From Demequina lutea (GTDB lineage: Bacteria > Actinomycetota > Actinomycetes > Actinomycetales > Demequinaceae), in contig NZ_JACBZO010000001.1 of the NCBI RefSeq assembly GCF_013409005.1, positions 1-64,000 on the forward strand: a stretch of 64,000 bases of DNA. Direction: 5' to 3'. The position numbers were made by a program, and so were the translations under genes. Shown here piece after piece: positions 25,262-34,388 of this stretch. Numbering within the stretch: the stretch's first letter is position 1; every line of letters begins with the position of its first letter. The notes beneath the pieces were generated by a model, which had not been told where the DNA came from, made no database searches, and was given only the letters and a program-made list of their open reading frames with translations.

Positions 25262-25753
25262 TTAGAAGGGGGGCTCGTCCGAGGACGGAGCCGATGCCCA
25301 CGGGTCGTTGTCGGCGCCACCGGCAGGAGCGCTGGCGTTACCGCCGCCGCCTCCGCCGCCGCTGAAGCCACCGCCGCCGCCCGAGCCGCCGCGCTGTGTG
25401 CGCGTGACCTTGGCGGTGGCATACCTCAACGAGGGTCCAACCTCATCGACCTGCAGTTCCATGACGGTGCGCTTCTCACCGTTTGCTTCCCACGAACGCG
25501 ACACGAGGCGGCCGAGAACGACCACCCGCATGCCCTTGGTGAGCGACTCGGCCACATTTTCGGCGGCCTCGCGCCACAAGGAGCAGCGCATGAACAGGGT
25601 GTCCCCGTCCTTCCACTCGTTCGACTGACGGTCAAACGTGCGGGGGGTGGACGCCACCGTGAAGTTGACCACTGCGGCACCGGACTGAATGAAGCGCAGT
25701 TCGGGGTCGCCGGTCAGATTGCCAATCACGGTGATCTGGGTGTCGCCTGCCAT
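25262..25753 (-). CDS. ssb: Single-stranded DNA-binding protein
   Basis: 163-residue SSB: an OB fold (residues 1-110; [17 protein letters not shown] at the start, [20 protein letters not shown] in the middle), then a glycine-rich linker (residues about 117-140) and the acidic tip ending SSDEPPF, which recruits partner proteins. It is encoded between rpsF and rpsR, as in most bacteria, which makes it the essential replication SSB and not a paralogue. The repeated GGC/CCG codons of the linker make the DNA there low in complexity. Confidence 0.97.
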   Translation of the reverse strand: MAGDTQITVIGNLTGDPELRFIQSGAAVVNFTVASTPRTFDRQSNEWKDGDTLFMRCSLWREAAENVAESLTKGMRVVVLGRLVSRSWEANGEKRTVMELQVDEVGPSLRYATAKVTRTQRGGSGGGGGFSGGGGGGGNASAPAGGADNDPWASAPSSDEPPF

Positions 25754-25785
25754 GAGATATCCCTGTCGTGTCGTGGGTGTGACTG

Positions 25786-26076
25786 CTAGTGAGCGTCGGG
25801 ACGCAGCAGCTTGAGGCGCAGGATGGTCTCGTTGAGACCGAGCTGACGCTCAAGTTCCTTCGCGGTGGGAGATTCCGCCGTGAAGTTGATGACTGCGTAA
25901 ACCCCGTCGGTCTTCTTCTTGATGGGGTAGGCAAGACGGCGACGGCCCCATACATCAAGGCTGTCAATCGTGCCCTTGTCATTCGTGACAACGGCGAGGT
26001 ACTTCTCGAGCGACGGCTTGACCGTACGCTCGTCGACCTCGGGGTCAAGGATGACCATCATTTCGTACTTGCGCAT
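25786..26076 (-). CDS. rpsF: Small ribosomal subunit protein bS6
   Basis: 96-residue ribosomal protein that binds bS18 and 16S r[22 protein letters not shown] is the standard N-terminus and [20 protein letters not shown] the conserved middle. The ATG at 26076 is preceded by GAGGAGG. It is first in the rpsF-ssb-rpsR-rplI operon; the promoter lies within the 160-bp region shared with the divergent FemAB gene. Confidence 0.97.
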   Translation of the reverse strand: MRKYEMMVILDPEVDERTVKPSLEKYLAVVTNDKGTIDSLDVWGRRRLAYPIKKKTDGVYAVINFTAESPTAKELERQLGLNETILRLKLLRPDAH

Positions 26077-26104
26077 AGATAACCCACCTCCTCTGGACTA
26101 AACG

Positions 26105-26123
26105 GCTACGGACGTTCCGTAGC
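26105..26123 (-). promoter_or_regulatory. Hairpin in the rpsF leader
   Basis: GCTACGGA (26105-26112) and TCCGTAGC (26116-26123) form a perfect 8-bp stem with a 3-nt loop, 29 nt before the rpsF start on the minus strand. rpsF leaders in many bacteria carry an S6:S18 autoregulatory structure. I cannot confirm that motif here, so this is a weak call. Confidence 0.3.
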
Positions 26124-26242
26124 AGGAGGGTGACGCATGCAGTGGCGCGCCGCCCAGGTGGGCGGGCATAAACCACGATCCACAAGAGTACAGGTCAACG
26201 CTGTCCACGGGAAATGATCCACAGCGCCGGTAGGCTCGTCGG

Positions 26243-27298
26243 GTGACAGACCACACGAAGCTTCGCCTTGATCCTATCGACGCAGACGCCCTTGAGGACC
26301 TCGCGGACGCCGCGGGAGTGGCGGTGCCGATCGAGCAGGCCGCCGTGTGGGATGCCTACGACGCCGCGATCGGGGAACGGACTCCGTGGGGGCGCTTGGC
26401 CGCGATCGACGCCGACGACAAGGTGGTCGCGGTGATCGCCCTCACCGAATACGCGGGGCGCGGCTTCACGTACGTGTGGGCCAAGCACGGCCCGGTCTGG
26501 CTCACCACCCCGACGGCCGACACCGAGAAGGCACTTCGCGACGAGTTGCGTGCCTTCGTGGCCAGCCGGTCTCCCCACGTCGTGTTCGTGCGCCTGCACG
26601 CTCACCACGAGGCGGACGACCTTCGGCCCCTGCTGCAGACGATGACGTACGACGAAACGGTCGAGGTGGACCTCACACCTTCCGAGGACGACATCATGCT
26701 GGCCATGGGTAAGACGGGCCGCAAGAAGTTGCGCCGCACCCTGCGGGACGAGGGCTTCTCCCTCACCGAGGAGCGCGGCATATCCCGCGAGGGCTTCGCC
26801 GAGCTGTACGACATCTATCGGGAGACCGCAGGCCGCGACGGCTTTGGGATCTATCCGGCCGAGGTGTACTACTCGATGCTCGAGACGCTCGGGGATCACG
26901 CGCGGTTGTTCGTCGCGCGACGCACAGACGAAGCCGGAACCGACGGACCAGGGGCGCCAGGCCGGGCGGTGTCGTGGGTGCTGTCGACTTTCTACGACGG
27001 CGTGGGCCAGGACTATTACGGCGGTTCGAACCTCGAGGGCTTCGAAACCAACGCCGCGCTGCGCCTCAAGTGGTACATCCTCATGTCGCTCAAGGCAGAG
27101 GGGTGCGTGCGGTACGACATGATGGGCGTCGGCTCGGCCAAGGCACCGGGGCTCATGGGCGTGCGCCAGTTCAAGCTGCAGTTCGCCGAGGAGACAACGC
27201 CCGTCGACCCGTCGTATGACGTGCCCGTCAAGCGCATGACCTACCGTGCGCTGACGTGGGCGCTCGCCGCGAAGCGGCTCCTGAAGGGAAGCCGATGA
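26243..27298 (+). CDS. FemAB-type aminoacyltransferase (peptidoglycan cross-bridge)
   Basis: 351-residue protein with two GNAT-like halves, characteristic of Fem ligases that transfer amino acids from aminoacyl-tRNA to lipid II. Visible landmarks are QAAVWDAYDAA near residue 33, GFTYVWAKHGPVWL near 75, a central charged segment MLAMGKTGRKKLRRTLRDEG, and the C-terminal FETNAALRLKWYILM followed by YDMMGVG. It starts at GTG 26243. The next gene, an ATP-grasp ligase, overlaps by 4 nt, which suggests that the two add successive residues to the stem peptide. The amino acid used cannot be predicted from sequence. Confidence 0.85.
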   Translation: MTDHTKLRLDPIDADALEDLADAAGVAVPIEQAAVWDAYDAAIGERTPWGRLAAIDADDKVVAVIALTEYAGRGFTYVWAKHGPVWLTTPTADTEKALRDELRAFVASRSPHVVFVRLHAHHEADDLRPLLQTMTYDETVEVDLTPSEDDIMLAMGKTGRKKLRRTLRDEGFSLTEERGISREGFAELYDIYRETAGRDGFGIYPAEVYYSMLETLGDHARLFVARRTDEAGTDGPGAPGRAVSWVLSTFYDGVGQDYYGGSNLEGFETNAALRLKWYILMSLKAEGCVRYDMMGVGSAKAPGLMGVRQFKLQFAEETTPVDPSYDVPVKRMTYRALTWALAAKRLLKGSR

Positions 27299-28527
27299 CG
27301 TACGGCAACGAGGAGTTCCTTCCCATCCTGCTCGGCACCGGCGTTGGCGCGTACAACATCGCCCGCAGCCTGCATGAGGAGTTCGGCGTGCGCAGCCTGG
27401 CGCTCGGCCGCGTCGCACTCAGGGAGACGCGGAACTCACGGATCATCGACGTCCGCGCATCGAACGAGTTCGACGACCCCGACGAGATCGTGAGACAACT
27501 CCACGCCCTCGCCGACGAGTTCCCCGGCCGCACCCTGCTGCTCATCGGAACGGTCGAGTACTACGTCAACGTGCTCATCGACCATCGCGAGGAGCTCGGC
27601 GACCGCTTCGTGATCCCGCTCGTCGACCGTGAGCTCGCCGACCAGCTCATCAACAAGACAGACTTCTACGCCACGTGCGACGCGCTCGGAGTGCCCCACC
27701 CGCGCACCGTCGTCCTCACTCCCGATGCGCGTGGCGACGCGGGCCTCGGCGATGACCTGCCCTTCGCCTATCCCGTCATCCTTAAGCCATCCAACACGGA
27801 CGTCTACCCGCGCCTGCGTTTCGAGGGCAAGCAAAAGATCTACCTGCTTGACGACGCTGCGGCGGTGCGCGAGGTCGCCGAGCGGATCTTCGCCGCCGGG
27901 TACCAAGACGACCTCCTCGTCCAGGAGTACCTCGAGGGAGACGAGTCGGTGATGCGCGTGGCCAACACGTACTCCGACAGGAACGGTCAGCTCACCTTTG
28001 TCTCCGTTGGCCAGGTGGTGCTCGCCGACCACGACCCGGGCATGGTCGGCAACTACGACGCGATCCTGTCCGTCGACGATCCGGACCTGATCGCGTCGCT
28101 CGGCACGCTGCTCAACGCGGTCCACTACACCGGGAGCGCGAACTTCGATGTGATGCGCGACCGCCGTGACGGCGTGAGCAAGGTGCTTGAGCTCAACGTG
28201 CGCCAGGGGGGGGCGTCGTACTACGCGATGGCGGCCGGAGGCAACATCCCCGCGCGCATCGTCCAGGACTGGATCTACGGGAAGCCGACACCGTACGCGG
28301 CGACCACGCAGGAGCGGCTGTGGCTCAACCTGCCCTACCCACTAGCGGTGATCTATGCGCCGCGCGGCCTGCGCTCGCGCGTGCGTGCGGCGGGCCGCAA
28401 GGGCGCCAAGCACACGCTTTGGTATCGGCCAGACATGAGCCCAACGCGCCTCGTCGACGTGTTGCGAGTTGACGCTCGCCACGCGCTCAGCACCATCAAG
28501 TACGCCCGACGCGGGATGAATCGATGA
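27295..28527 (+). CDS. ATP-grasp carboxylate-amine ligase (D-Asp/D-Glu ligase-like)
   Basis: 410-residue ATP-grasp protein. FLPILLGTGVGAYNIARSL at the N-terminus resembles D-aspartate ligases of Gram-positive cell walls. ATP-binding residues appear in YPVILKPSNTDVY near 160 and DDLLVQEYLEGDESV near 203, and metal ligands in VLELNVRQGGAS near 298. It is translationally coupled to the FemAB gene. I infer that it adds a D-amino acid to the interpeptide bridge or a related envelope precursor, but other ATP-grasp substrates are possible. The 3' end overlaps 32 bp of the convergent aminotransferase gene. Confidence 0.78.
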   Translation: MTYGNEEFLPILLGTGVGAYNIARSLHEEFGVRSLALGRVALRETRNSRIIDVRASNEFDDPDEIVRQLHALADEFPGRTLLLIGTVEYYVNVLIDHREELGDRFVIPLVDRELADQLINKTDFYATCDALGVPHPRTVVLTPDARGDAGLGDDLPFAYPVILKPSNTDVYPRLRFEGKQKIYLLDDAAAVREVAERIFAAGYQDDLLVQEYLEGDESVMRVANTYSDRNGQLTFVSVGQVVLADHDPGMVGNYDAILSVDDPDLIASLGTLLNAVHYTGSANFDVMRDRRDGVSKVLELNVRQGGASYYAMAAGGNIPARIVQDWIYGKPTPYAATTQERLWLNLPYPLAVIYAPRGLRSRVRAAGRKGAKHTLWYRPDMSPTRLVDVLRVDARHALSTIKYARRGMNR

Positions 28528-29728
28528 GTTCGAGCGCGTGACGCGCGGTGCGCCGCGCCTGATCGGGCTCCACAGAGGTGGGCAGATTGACGATGCGCGC
28601 GATGACACCCTCGGTCACGGCGTGGGCTGCTGCTCCGGGCACGTACCCGTACACGGCGGGATCCGATGCGCCTGGGAAGAGTGCTGGCCGGTACCAACGC
28701 CCCTCGACCACGCCCGTGGCGCGCAATCCGGCAATGACGACCTCGGGGTCGACGCCAGGGGGCACGAGGAAAGGGAAACGCACCAACGGCTGCCCCATCG
28801 TGGCGCTGGCGGGAATCTCCACGCGGTCGCCGAACTCCTCCACGTAGGCGGCGACGGCGTTCGCTCGCAGCTCCTCGCTCGCGCGCAACCGCCCCAGCGC
28901 GGCCGCGACGCCTGCGTGGATCCAGCCGGTCGCCGCGGCTGAACGGTAGGCCAAGCGACCCTCGGTTTCTGAGTCCGCGACGGGCGGGTCGAATGAACCG
29001 ACCTTCACCAAGAGGGACCGGAGCGGCCTGCCGATCTGGCGTGGAACCCGGTTGAGGACTGCAAGTTGGTAGCGGTACGTGCGCGCGGCACAGCGCAGTC
29101 GCCACCCCGGTCGATCGAGAGACGTGAGGCGGCCGACGATCGCGAGACGCAGGGCCTCGTGCTCCATCGCCGGGTTGACCCATACCGCGCCGCCGAACAT
29201 CGTGGGCAGCATCTTCTCCACACCAAAGGAATGGAAGGCAACGTCGGCGATGGGCGCGCCGTCGACACCCCTCGCCATCCGGCCGACGCAGTGGGCGCTG
29301 TCCTCCAACACGAGGGCGCCCGCAGCGCGTGCGGCGGCCGCGACGCGTTGTGAGGCGGCATCGTCGACGATGCCGAAGGTGTGCTGAATGACAACCGCCG
29401 CAACGTCGTCGCCCACCGCGAGGCGATCCGGGTCGATCGACAGCGAGTCGGGGGAGACCTCCGCATACGTCGGCCTCAAACCCGCAACGAGAATCGGGTC
29501 AACCGCGGTCGCGCATGTCAGCAATTGCGACACAACGGACCGGCGCGAGGTGTGTTCCGCAATCGCGGCGAACGTCTCCAACATCCCGTACCGCGCCTTG
29601 AAGACCACATGCCAGTCGGCGGCTTCGGTGCCCGTCAGTGCGGCCAGCCGGTCGGCGACCCCTTGGGTGCCGCCCAACCGTGAGTCGCGAGGCGCGCCCG
29701 AATCACCCGTGACGCGGGCCCCGCTCAT
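28496..29728 (-). CDS. DegT/DnrJ/EryC1-type PLP-dependent aminotransferase
   Basis: 410-residue fold-type I PLP protein. The internal aldimine lysine is in FHSFGVEKMLPTMFGG and the PLP-phosphate and ring contacts in LVLEDSAHCVG just before it, the order of sugar aminotransferases such as DegT/ArnB. The start ATG 29728 overlaps the PBP stop by 4 nt; the frame remains open further upstream, but that part is a shadow of the PBP tail. Being coupled to a class A PBP is unusual for this family. A role in an envelope sugar or amino acid modification is possible, but the substrate is unknown. Confidence 0.8.
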   Translation of the reverse strand: MSGARVTGDSGAPRDSRLGGTQGVADRLAALTGTEAADWHVVFKARYGMLETFAAIAEHTSRRSVVSQLLTCATAVDPILVAGLRPTYAEVSPDSLSIDPDRLAVGDDVAAVVIQHTFGIVDDAASQRVAAAARAAGALVLEDSAHCVGRMARGVDGAPIADVAFHSFGVEKMLPTMFGGAVWVNPAMEHEALRLAIVGRLTSLDRPGWRLRCAARTYRYQLAVLNRVPRQIGRPLRSLLVKVGSFDPPVADSETEGRLAYRSAAATGWIHAGVAAALGRLRASEELRANAVAAYVEEFGDRVEIPASATMGQPLVRFPFLVPPGVDPEVVIAGLRATGVVEGRWYRPALFPGASDPAVYGYVPGAAAHAVTEGVIARIVNLPTSVEPDQARRTARHALELIDSSRVGRT

Positions 29729-32100
29729 GGCTTGACCGCCTGAACCGGCGTGGGCGTCGGCTTCGGAAGGGGCTGCAGGGTCGGCTTCGGCAGGGGTTGC
29801 GCGGTCGGCTTCGGGGTGGGCGTGGGGCTTGGCTTCGAGCTTGGCTTCGAGCTTGGCGTCGGGCTCGGCGACGGGCTCGGCGTCGGGCTGGATGAAGGAG
29901 TTGACGTGTTTGCCTTTCCGATGTTCGCGCGTGCAGGGAAGTCGACCACCGGCTGATCCTTCACGATCGGCCCCATCATCCACGTCCAGATCCGCGAGGG
30001 AATCGACCCGCCAGTGATCTGTCTAAAGCCCCCAAAGGGCGTGATCTCCTCCGCCTCACCGTTCGGCCCCACTTGGTACATGCCGACCACGCCGACCTGC
30101 TGCGGCGTGAAGCCGACGAACCAGGCCGAGCGGTTGGCGTCTGACGTGCCCGACTTGCCAGCGATTGGCCTGCCAAGTTGGGCCGCGAAGTGCCCCGAAC
30201 CGCCGTTGAGGTTGACCACTTGCTGCATCGCATATGTGGCGTCGGCCATGACGTCTTCCGCGAAGACGCGCTTGGGCGTCGTCTGGTGTTCGTAGTAGAG
30301 GTTGCCCTTGGAGTCGGTCACCGACGCGACCATAAACGGCTGCGTACTGAGGCCGCCCGTCGCGTAGGTCGAGTATGCCGACGCCAAGTCGATGGCGTGC
30401 GGTGAAGCGGAGCCAAGCACGTTGGACGGATTTGCATCCAGGCCGGCGGTGTTCTCCGGGATTCCCGCCTTGATCGCTACCTCTCGGGTCTTGTCGGGAC
30501 CGACGTCGACGTTGAGTTGGGTGTACACCGTATTGACCGAGTAGGCCGTCGCCTGGATCAGGTTGATGTTTCCGAAGTTGACGCCCAAAAAGTTGTGCAC
30601 GGGGGAGTCGAACCCCGGAACGGTCCTGTTGGTGTTGCCGTCGTAGACCGAGTTGAGCGAGATGCCGCTCTCCAGGGCGGCGACCAAAGCGAAGGGCTTG
30701 AATGTCGACCCCGCCTGGGCGATGTCTTGAGTCACCGCATTGCTCTGGATCGTGAGGTAGTCGGCTCCGCCATACATGCCGGTGATCGCGCCCGTCGTGG
30801 GGTCCATCGTGACCGCGGCGACTCGCAAGTTGGGGGCCGCGCCGGTGGGCATTTGGGCGACGGCCGCCTCGATCGACTGCTGAGCCGCCGGCTGGATCGT
30901 GGTAACGATGCTCAGGCCTTGGGTTTCGATGTCCTCTTGGGTCTTGCCCGTGGTCGCCGTGACCTCGTCGAGCGCGGTGCGCAGCAGGTAGCCCTGTGTG
31001 CCAGCGAAGACGTTGTTATTGGCGTACTCGATGGTGGTGGGAAAGACCATGGCGTCGCGCTCGGTCTGGGTGATCGTTCCGCCCTGGACCATGCCGTCAA
31101 GCACGTAGTTCCAGCGGAACGTCGCCTGGGCGAGGTTGAGGGCCGGGTCCCAGCGCGAGGGCGCGGGGAGTATCCCTGCCAGCATCGCCGACTCGGATAC
31201 GGTGAGGTCTGCGGCTGGCTTACCGAAGTAGTTGCGCGCCGCTGCCTCGATGCCGTAAGCGCCGCGGCCGAAGTACACGGTGTTCATGTAGTTGCCAAGA
31301 ACCACGTCCTTGTCTTGCTGCTTATCGATCTTGAGTGCGAGAAGCGCCTCGTCGATCTTGCCCTTGATGTCGGTAGTGGTCTTGCCGACGTAGTACCGCT
31401 CGACGTACTGCTGGGTGATGGTCGACCCGCCTTGCTTCTTGCCGAACACGACCGTCTTGATCAGTGCGCGCGCGGTGCCCATGAAGTCGACGCCAGGGTT
31501 CGTGTAGAAGCTGCGGTCCTCGGCCGCGACAAATGCCAGGTGGACGTAGGGGGGAAGTTTGCTGACGTCCACGACCTGGCGGTCGGCCTGGCCAAGACGT
31601 CCCATCACCGTGGTGCCGTCCGCGTAGAAGATCGTGGACGCCTGCTGCAGGGCGAAAGCGCTCGGCGGCGGCACGGGCAACGTTTCGTAGCGAATGAACA
31701 GCCCGATGAAGCCAAGGAGGAAGACGGCCAGCCCGCTGGCCAAGGCGCCGATGCCGATGCGGCGCAGCAGATACTTCCACCGTGGGATCGGCTTGCCGTG
31801 GCGGTCGCGAGGAGGCCCACCCTTGCCGCCCTTCTTTCCGCCGCCGCGTCCGCCGCCACTGGTGGAGGTCGAGCCGGTCGTCGGCCGGGTTCGGGTCGTT
31901 GAGGTCGAGCCCGTCGTCGGCCTGGTTCGGGTCGTTGAGGTCGAGCCCGTCGTCGGCCTGGCCCTGCCGGTTGAGGTGCTGCCCGTCGTCGGCCGCCGAG
32001 GCCCCGCTCCAGACGCGCCTGTGGAGCGCCGCTGAGGCCCCTCGCCCTGAACGGGGCGGGTGCTCTTGCGCTGCGGCCGTCTGTCGTCTTCGCTCACCAT
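29725..32100 (-). CDS. Class A penicillin-binding protein (transglycosylase/transpeptidase)
   Basis: Bifunctional peptidoglycan synthase of 791 residues. In order: a cytosolic Arg/Thr-rich N-terminus with four 12-residue repeats (residues 36-83), one TM segment (about 114-137), the GT51 transglycosylase with catalytic Glu194 in AAEDRSFYTNPG and GGSTITQQY, and the transpeptidase with Ser465 in GSTFKPF, a following SVN and KSGTS. The C-terminal tail (about 715-791) is Pro/Ser/Thr/Lys-rich and likely wall-spanning. ATG 32100 is chosen; the open frame upstream lacks family features. It is followed by the coupled DegT gene. It corresponds in position to mycobacterial ponA1 near PadR-ino1. Confidence 0.95.
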   Translation of the reverse strand: MVSEDDRRPQRKSTRPVQGEGPQRRSTGASGAGPRRPTTGSTSTGRARPTTGSTSTTRTRPTTGSTSTTRTRPTTGSTSTSGGGRGGGKKGGKGGPPRDRHGKPIPRWKYLLRRIGIGALASGLAVFLLGFIGLFIRYETLPVPPPSAFALQQASTIFYADGTTVMGRLGQADRQVVDVSKLPPYVHLAFVAAEDRSFYTNPGVDFMGTARALIKTVVFGKKQGGSTITQQYVERYYVGKTTTDIKGKIDEALLALKIDKQQDKDVVLGNYMNTVYFGRGAYGIEAAARNYFGKPAADLTVSESAMLAGILPAPSRWDPALNLAQATFRWNYVLDGMVQGGTITQTERDAMVFPTTIEYANNNVFAGTQGYLLRTALDEVTATTGKTQEDIETQGLSIVTTIQPAAQQSIEAAVAQMPTGAAPNLRVAAVTMDPTTGAITGMYGGADYLTIQSNAVTQDIAQAGSTFKPFALVAALESGISLNSVYDGNTNRTVPGFDSPVHNFLGVNFGNINLIQATAYSVNTVYTQLNVDVGPDKTREVAIKAGIPENTAGLDANPSNVLGSASPHAIDLASAYSTYATGGLSTQPFMVASVTDSKGNLYYEHQTTPKRVFAEDVMADATYAMQQVVNLNGGSGHFAAQLGRPIAGKSGTSDANRSAWFVGFTPQQVGVVGMYQVGPNGEAEEITPFGGFRQITGGSIPSRIWTWMMGPIVKDQPVVDFPARANIGKANTSTPSSSPTPSPSPSPTPSSKPSSKPSPTPTPKPTAQPLPKPTLQPLPKPTPTPVQAVKP
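31865..31996 (-). repeat. 36-bp tandem repeats in the PBP cytosolic tail
   Basis: About 3.7 copies of a 36-bp unit encode RPTTGSTST-type 12-residue repeats (31865-31900, 31901-31936, 31937-31972, then a partial copy). Two neighbouring units differ by only a few bases, so copy number is likely to vary between strains. Confidence 0.85.
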
Positions 32101-32321
32101 GTCAGTGTACGAACGGGGGCGTGGCGGCCAAGGTTCCCCCGCGCGGCGACTCAAGCTTGCGAAGGCCACCCCCAGGGCCCCTCAACCAGGGCGGACGTCG
32201 GCCGGCGAAGGTCAACGATTGCGCCCTCACGACGCCAAGGAGCGACACAGCGCCGACGAGCGCGAATCGCTTCGACGCGGGCGCGGCCAGCGCGGCGCTT
32301 TCCGGTCTCGACTTGCGCTCT

Positions 32322-32368
32322 GATGTATCGGCGCGATACAACTGGTTGCTACACCGCACCGATACATC
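32322..32368. promoter_or_regulatory. PadR-type operator: three TGTATCG half-sites
   Basis: GATGTATCGG (32322-32331) and CCGATACATC (32359-32368) are perfect inverted repeats 27 bp apart. The left one also forms the 15-bp palindrome GTATCGGCGCGATAC (32325-32339). They lie 80-125 bp before the PadR gene. AT-rich GTATC/GATAC palindromes are typical operators of PadR regulators, so autoregulation is likely. Confidence 0.65.
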
Positions 32369-32446
32369 GAAGATCATCGGCGCGCGGCGACGCCGGGGTC
32401 GATTCCCCGTGTGGCGCCCTCAAGGGATCTGGATGAGAGGAAAAGC

Positions 32447-33019
32447 ATGGGACGCACAGACGTGCTCACCCTCGCTATTCTCGGCACCCTTTCCGAAAAG
32501 CCGTACCACGGCTATGAGATCCGCAAGCGCCTCGGCGCCCAACTCGGTCCGTTCCGGGCCGTGTCCTACGGCAGCCTGTACCCCGCGCTCAAGCGAATGG
32601 TCATCGAGGGCCTCATCGCCGTCGACGCAGGGGGCCCCGAGACAGCGCCCTCTCGCCGTTCCCGCATCGCCTACCGGCTGACGGACGAAGGCAAGGCCCG
32701 CTTGGCGACCGAGCTAGCGTCGGCCGGCGCCTCGTCGTGGGACGACGACACGTTCGACGTGCGCTTCGCCATGTTCGACCGCACGGATTCCGACACGAGG
32801 TTGCGCATTCTCGAAGGGCGCAGGGGCCGCATGGCCGAGCGACTCGAAGAGCTTTCGGTGAATCTGCGCGCCATGCGCGATCGCCATGATGCGTACACCG
32901 CAGAACTTCAACGTCACGGACTCGAGCGCGTTGAGCGCGAGGTTGAGTGGCTTGATCAATTGATTGAAAACGAACGATCCGCTTCCCGCGGCAAGGACGA
33001 CCCCGCATCCGCGGGCTAG
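32447..33019 (+). CDS. PadR-family transcriptional regulator
   Basis: 190-residue winged-helix repressor. The PadR core is clear: LTLAILGTLSEKPYHGYEIRKRL near residue 7, YGSLYPALKRMVIEGLI near 44 and IAYRLTDEGKARL near 77. A C-terminal helical dimerisation part (VEREVEWLDQLIENER) follows. I chose ATG 32447, which has GAGAGG upstream; the earlier in-frame start has no support. The gene is 18 nt upstream of ino1, an adjacency also known in mycobacteria, so it probably regulates ino1 and itself through the inverted repeats upstream. Confidence 0.92.
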   Translation: MGRTDVLTLAILGTLSEKPYHGYEIRKRLGAQLGPFRAVSYGSLYPALKRMVIEGLIAVDAGGPETAPSRRSRIAYRLTDEGKARLATELASAGASSWDDDTFDVRFAMFDRTDSDTRLRILEGRRGRMAERLEELSVNLRAMRDRHDAYTAELQRHGLERVEREVEWLDQLIENERSASRGKDDPASAG

Positions 33020-33037
33020 ACAAGGAGACAAGGAAAC

Positions 33038-34132
33038 ATGGCTAAGTTGCGTCTCGCCATCATCGGCGTTGGAAACTGCGCGACGTCCCTCATTCAGGGG
33101 CTCGAGTTCTACAAGGACGCGAAGGCAGGAGAGACCGTACCCGGCCTCATGCACGTCCAGTTGGGCGACTACCACATCTCCGACATCGAGATCGTGGCCG
33201 CTTTCGACGTGGACTCGCTCAAGGTGGGCAAGGAACTCGTCGAGGCGACCAAGTCGTCCGAGAACAACACCATCACGTTCTGCGATGTCCCCAAGACGGA
33301 CATCCAGGTGCAGCGTGGCGTGACGCTCGACGGCCTCGGCAAGTACTACCGCGAGACCATCACCGAGTCGGACGACGCCTCCGTTGACATCGTCAAGGTC
33401 CTCAAGGACACGCAGGCCGACGTGCTCGTCTCCTACCTTCCCGTGGGTTCGGATGAGGCCGACAAGTTCTACGCGCAGTGCGCGATCGACGCCAACGTCG
33501 CGTTCGTCAACGCCCTCCCCGTGTTCATCGCCTCCGACCCCGTATGGGCCAAGAAGTTCGAGGACGCTGGCGTCCCGATCGTCGGCGACGACATCAAGTC
33601 GCAGGTCGGCGCCACCATCACGCACCGCGTGATGGCGAAGCTGTTCGAAGACCGCGGCGTGCGCCTCGACCGCACGTACCAGCTAAACGTCGGTGGAAAC
33701 ATGGACTTCAAGAACATGCTGGAGCGTGACCGCCTCGAGTCCAAGAAGATCTCCAAGACGCAGGCCGTGACCTCGAACCTCCACGAGGGCCCGCTCGCCG
33801 GGCTCAAGAGCTCGCGCAACGTGCACATCGGCCCGTCCGACTACGTCGCATGGCTCGACGACCGCAAGTGGGCCTACGTCCGCCTCGAGGGTTCCGCGTT
33901 CGGCGAGGTTCCCTTGAGCCTTGAGTACAAGCTCGAGGTGTGGGACTCGCCCAACTCCGCAGGCATCATCATTGACGCGATCCGTTGCGCCAAGATCGCC
34001 AAGGACCGCGGCATCGGCGGACCGATTCTGTCCGCCGCGACGTACTTCATGAAGTCGCCCCCCGTGCAGATGGAAGACACGCTCGGCCGTCAGCACCTCG
34101 AAGAGTTCATCGCGGGTACTCGCGAGCGCTAG
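33038..34132 (+). CDS. ino1: Inositol-3-phosphate synthase
   Basis: NAD-dependent conversion of glucose 6-phosphate to myo-inositol 3-phosphate, the first step to phosphatidylinositol, mycothiol and other actinobacterial inositol compounds. The 364-residue protein has the Rossmann motif [16 protein letters not shown] at the N-terminus, [25 protein letters not shown] and the catalytic-region [13 protein letters not shown] near 220, as in the prokaryotic Ino1 group. It follows padR by 18 nt with AAGGAGACAAGG as a strong ribosome-binding region. A hairpin terminator with a UUCG loop follows 30 nt after the stop. Confidence 0.96.
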   Translation: MAKLRLAIIGVGNCATSLIQGLEFYKDAKAGETVPGLMHVQLGDYHISDIEIVAAFDVDSLKVGKELVEATKSSENNTITFCDVPKTDIQVQRGVTLDGLGKYYRETITESDDASVDIVKVLKDTQADVLVSYLPVGSDEADKFYAQCAIDANVAFVNALPVFIASDPVWAKKFEDAGVPIVGDDIKSQVGATITHRVMAKLFEDRGVRLDRTYQLNVGGNMDFKNMLERDRLESKKISKTQAVTSNLHEGPLAGLKSSRNVHIGPSDYVAWLDDRKWAYVRLEGSAFGEVPLSLEYKLEVWDSPNSAGIIIDAIRCAKIAKDRGIGGPILSAATYFMKSPPVQMEDTLGRQHLEEFIAGTRER

Positions 34133-34143
34133 TCACTAGCACC

Positions 34144-34165
34144 GAGCACTCATCTCTGGCAGCAC
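34144..34165 (+). repeat. Left 22-bp direct repeat flanking a decayed island
   Basis: A 22-bp sequence beginning GAGCACTCATC and ending CTGGCAGCAC, 12 bp after the ino1 stop. The same sequence with one mismatch lies at 36080-36101 in the same orientation. Both copies are also preceded by a GCGAGCGCT/GCAAGCGCT word. Together they enclose about 1.9 kb of remnant and accessory genes. Confidence 0.75.
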
Positions 34166-34204
34166 AAGGGCCGGGTCACCTTCGGGTGACTCGGCCCTTT
34201 GTGT
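34163..34204 (+). terminator. ino1 rho-independent terminator
   Basis: A stem of about 18 bp (CACAAGGGCCGGGTCACC with one G-T type mismatch) around a UUCG tetraloop. The right arm ends CCCTTTGTG. It begins 31 nt after the ino1 stop. No long T run follows, but stem stability and position make a terminator the best reading. Confidence 0.85.
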
Positions 34205-34388
34205 GCAAAAGCACGGTGGGATCAAACGTCAGTTCTTGTGGGGCTGTTGCAGCAGGTCACACCCGTGATTGTGCTGGATCAACGCCTCGCGTCAAGACCT
34301 CTGAGTCAGTCCGTCAGGACCTCGCTCCAACTGCGCCTCGGAGAATTTGGTCGATGGGTACGGTTGATAAGTACCAGTGCCTACCTCG

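Noticed and set aside
31865-31996. Regular 36-bp repeats as a possible CRISPR array
   Set aside because: Units are contiguous without spacers and lie in frame inside a PBP gene. They encode protein repeats.
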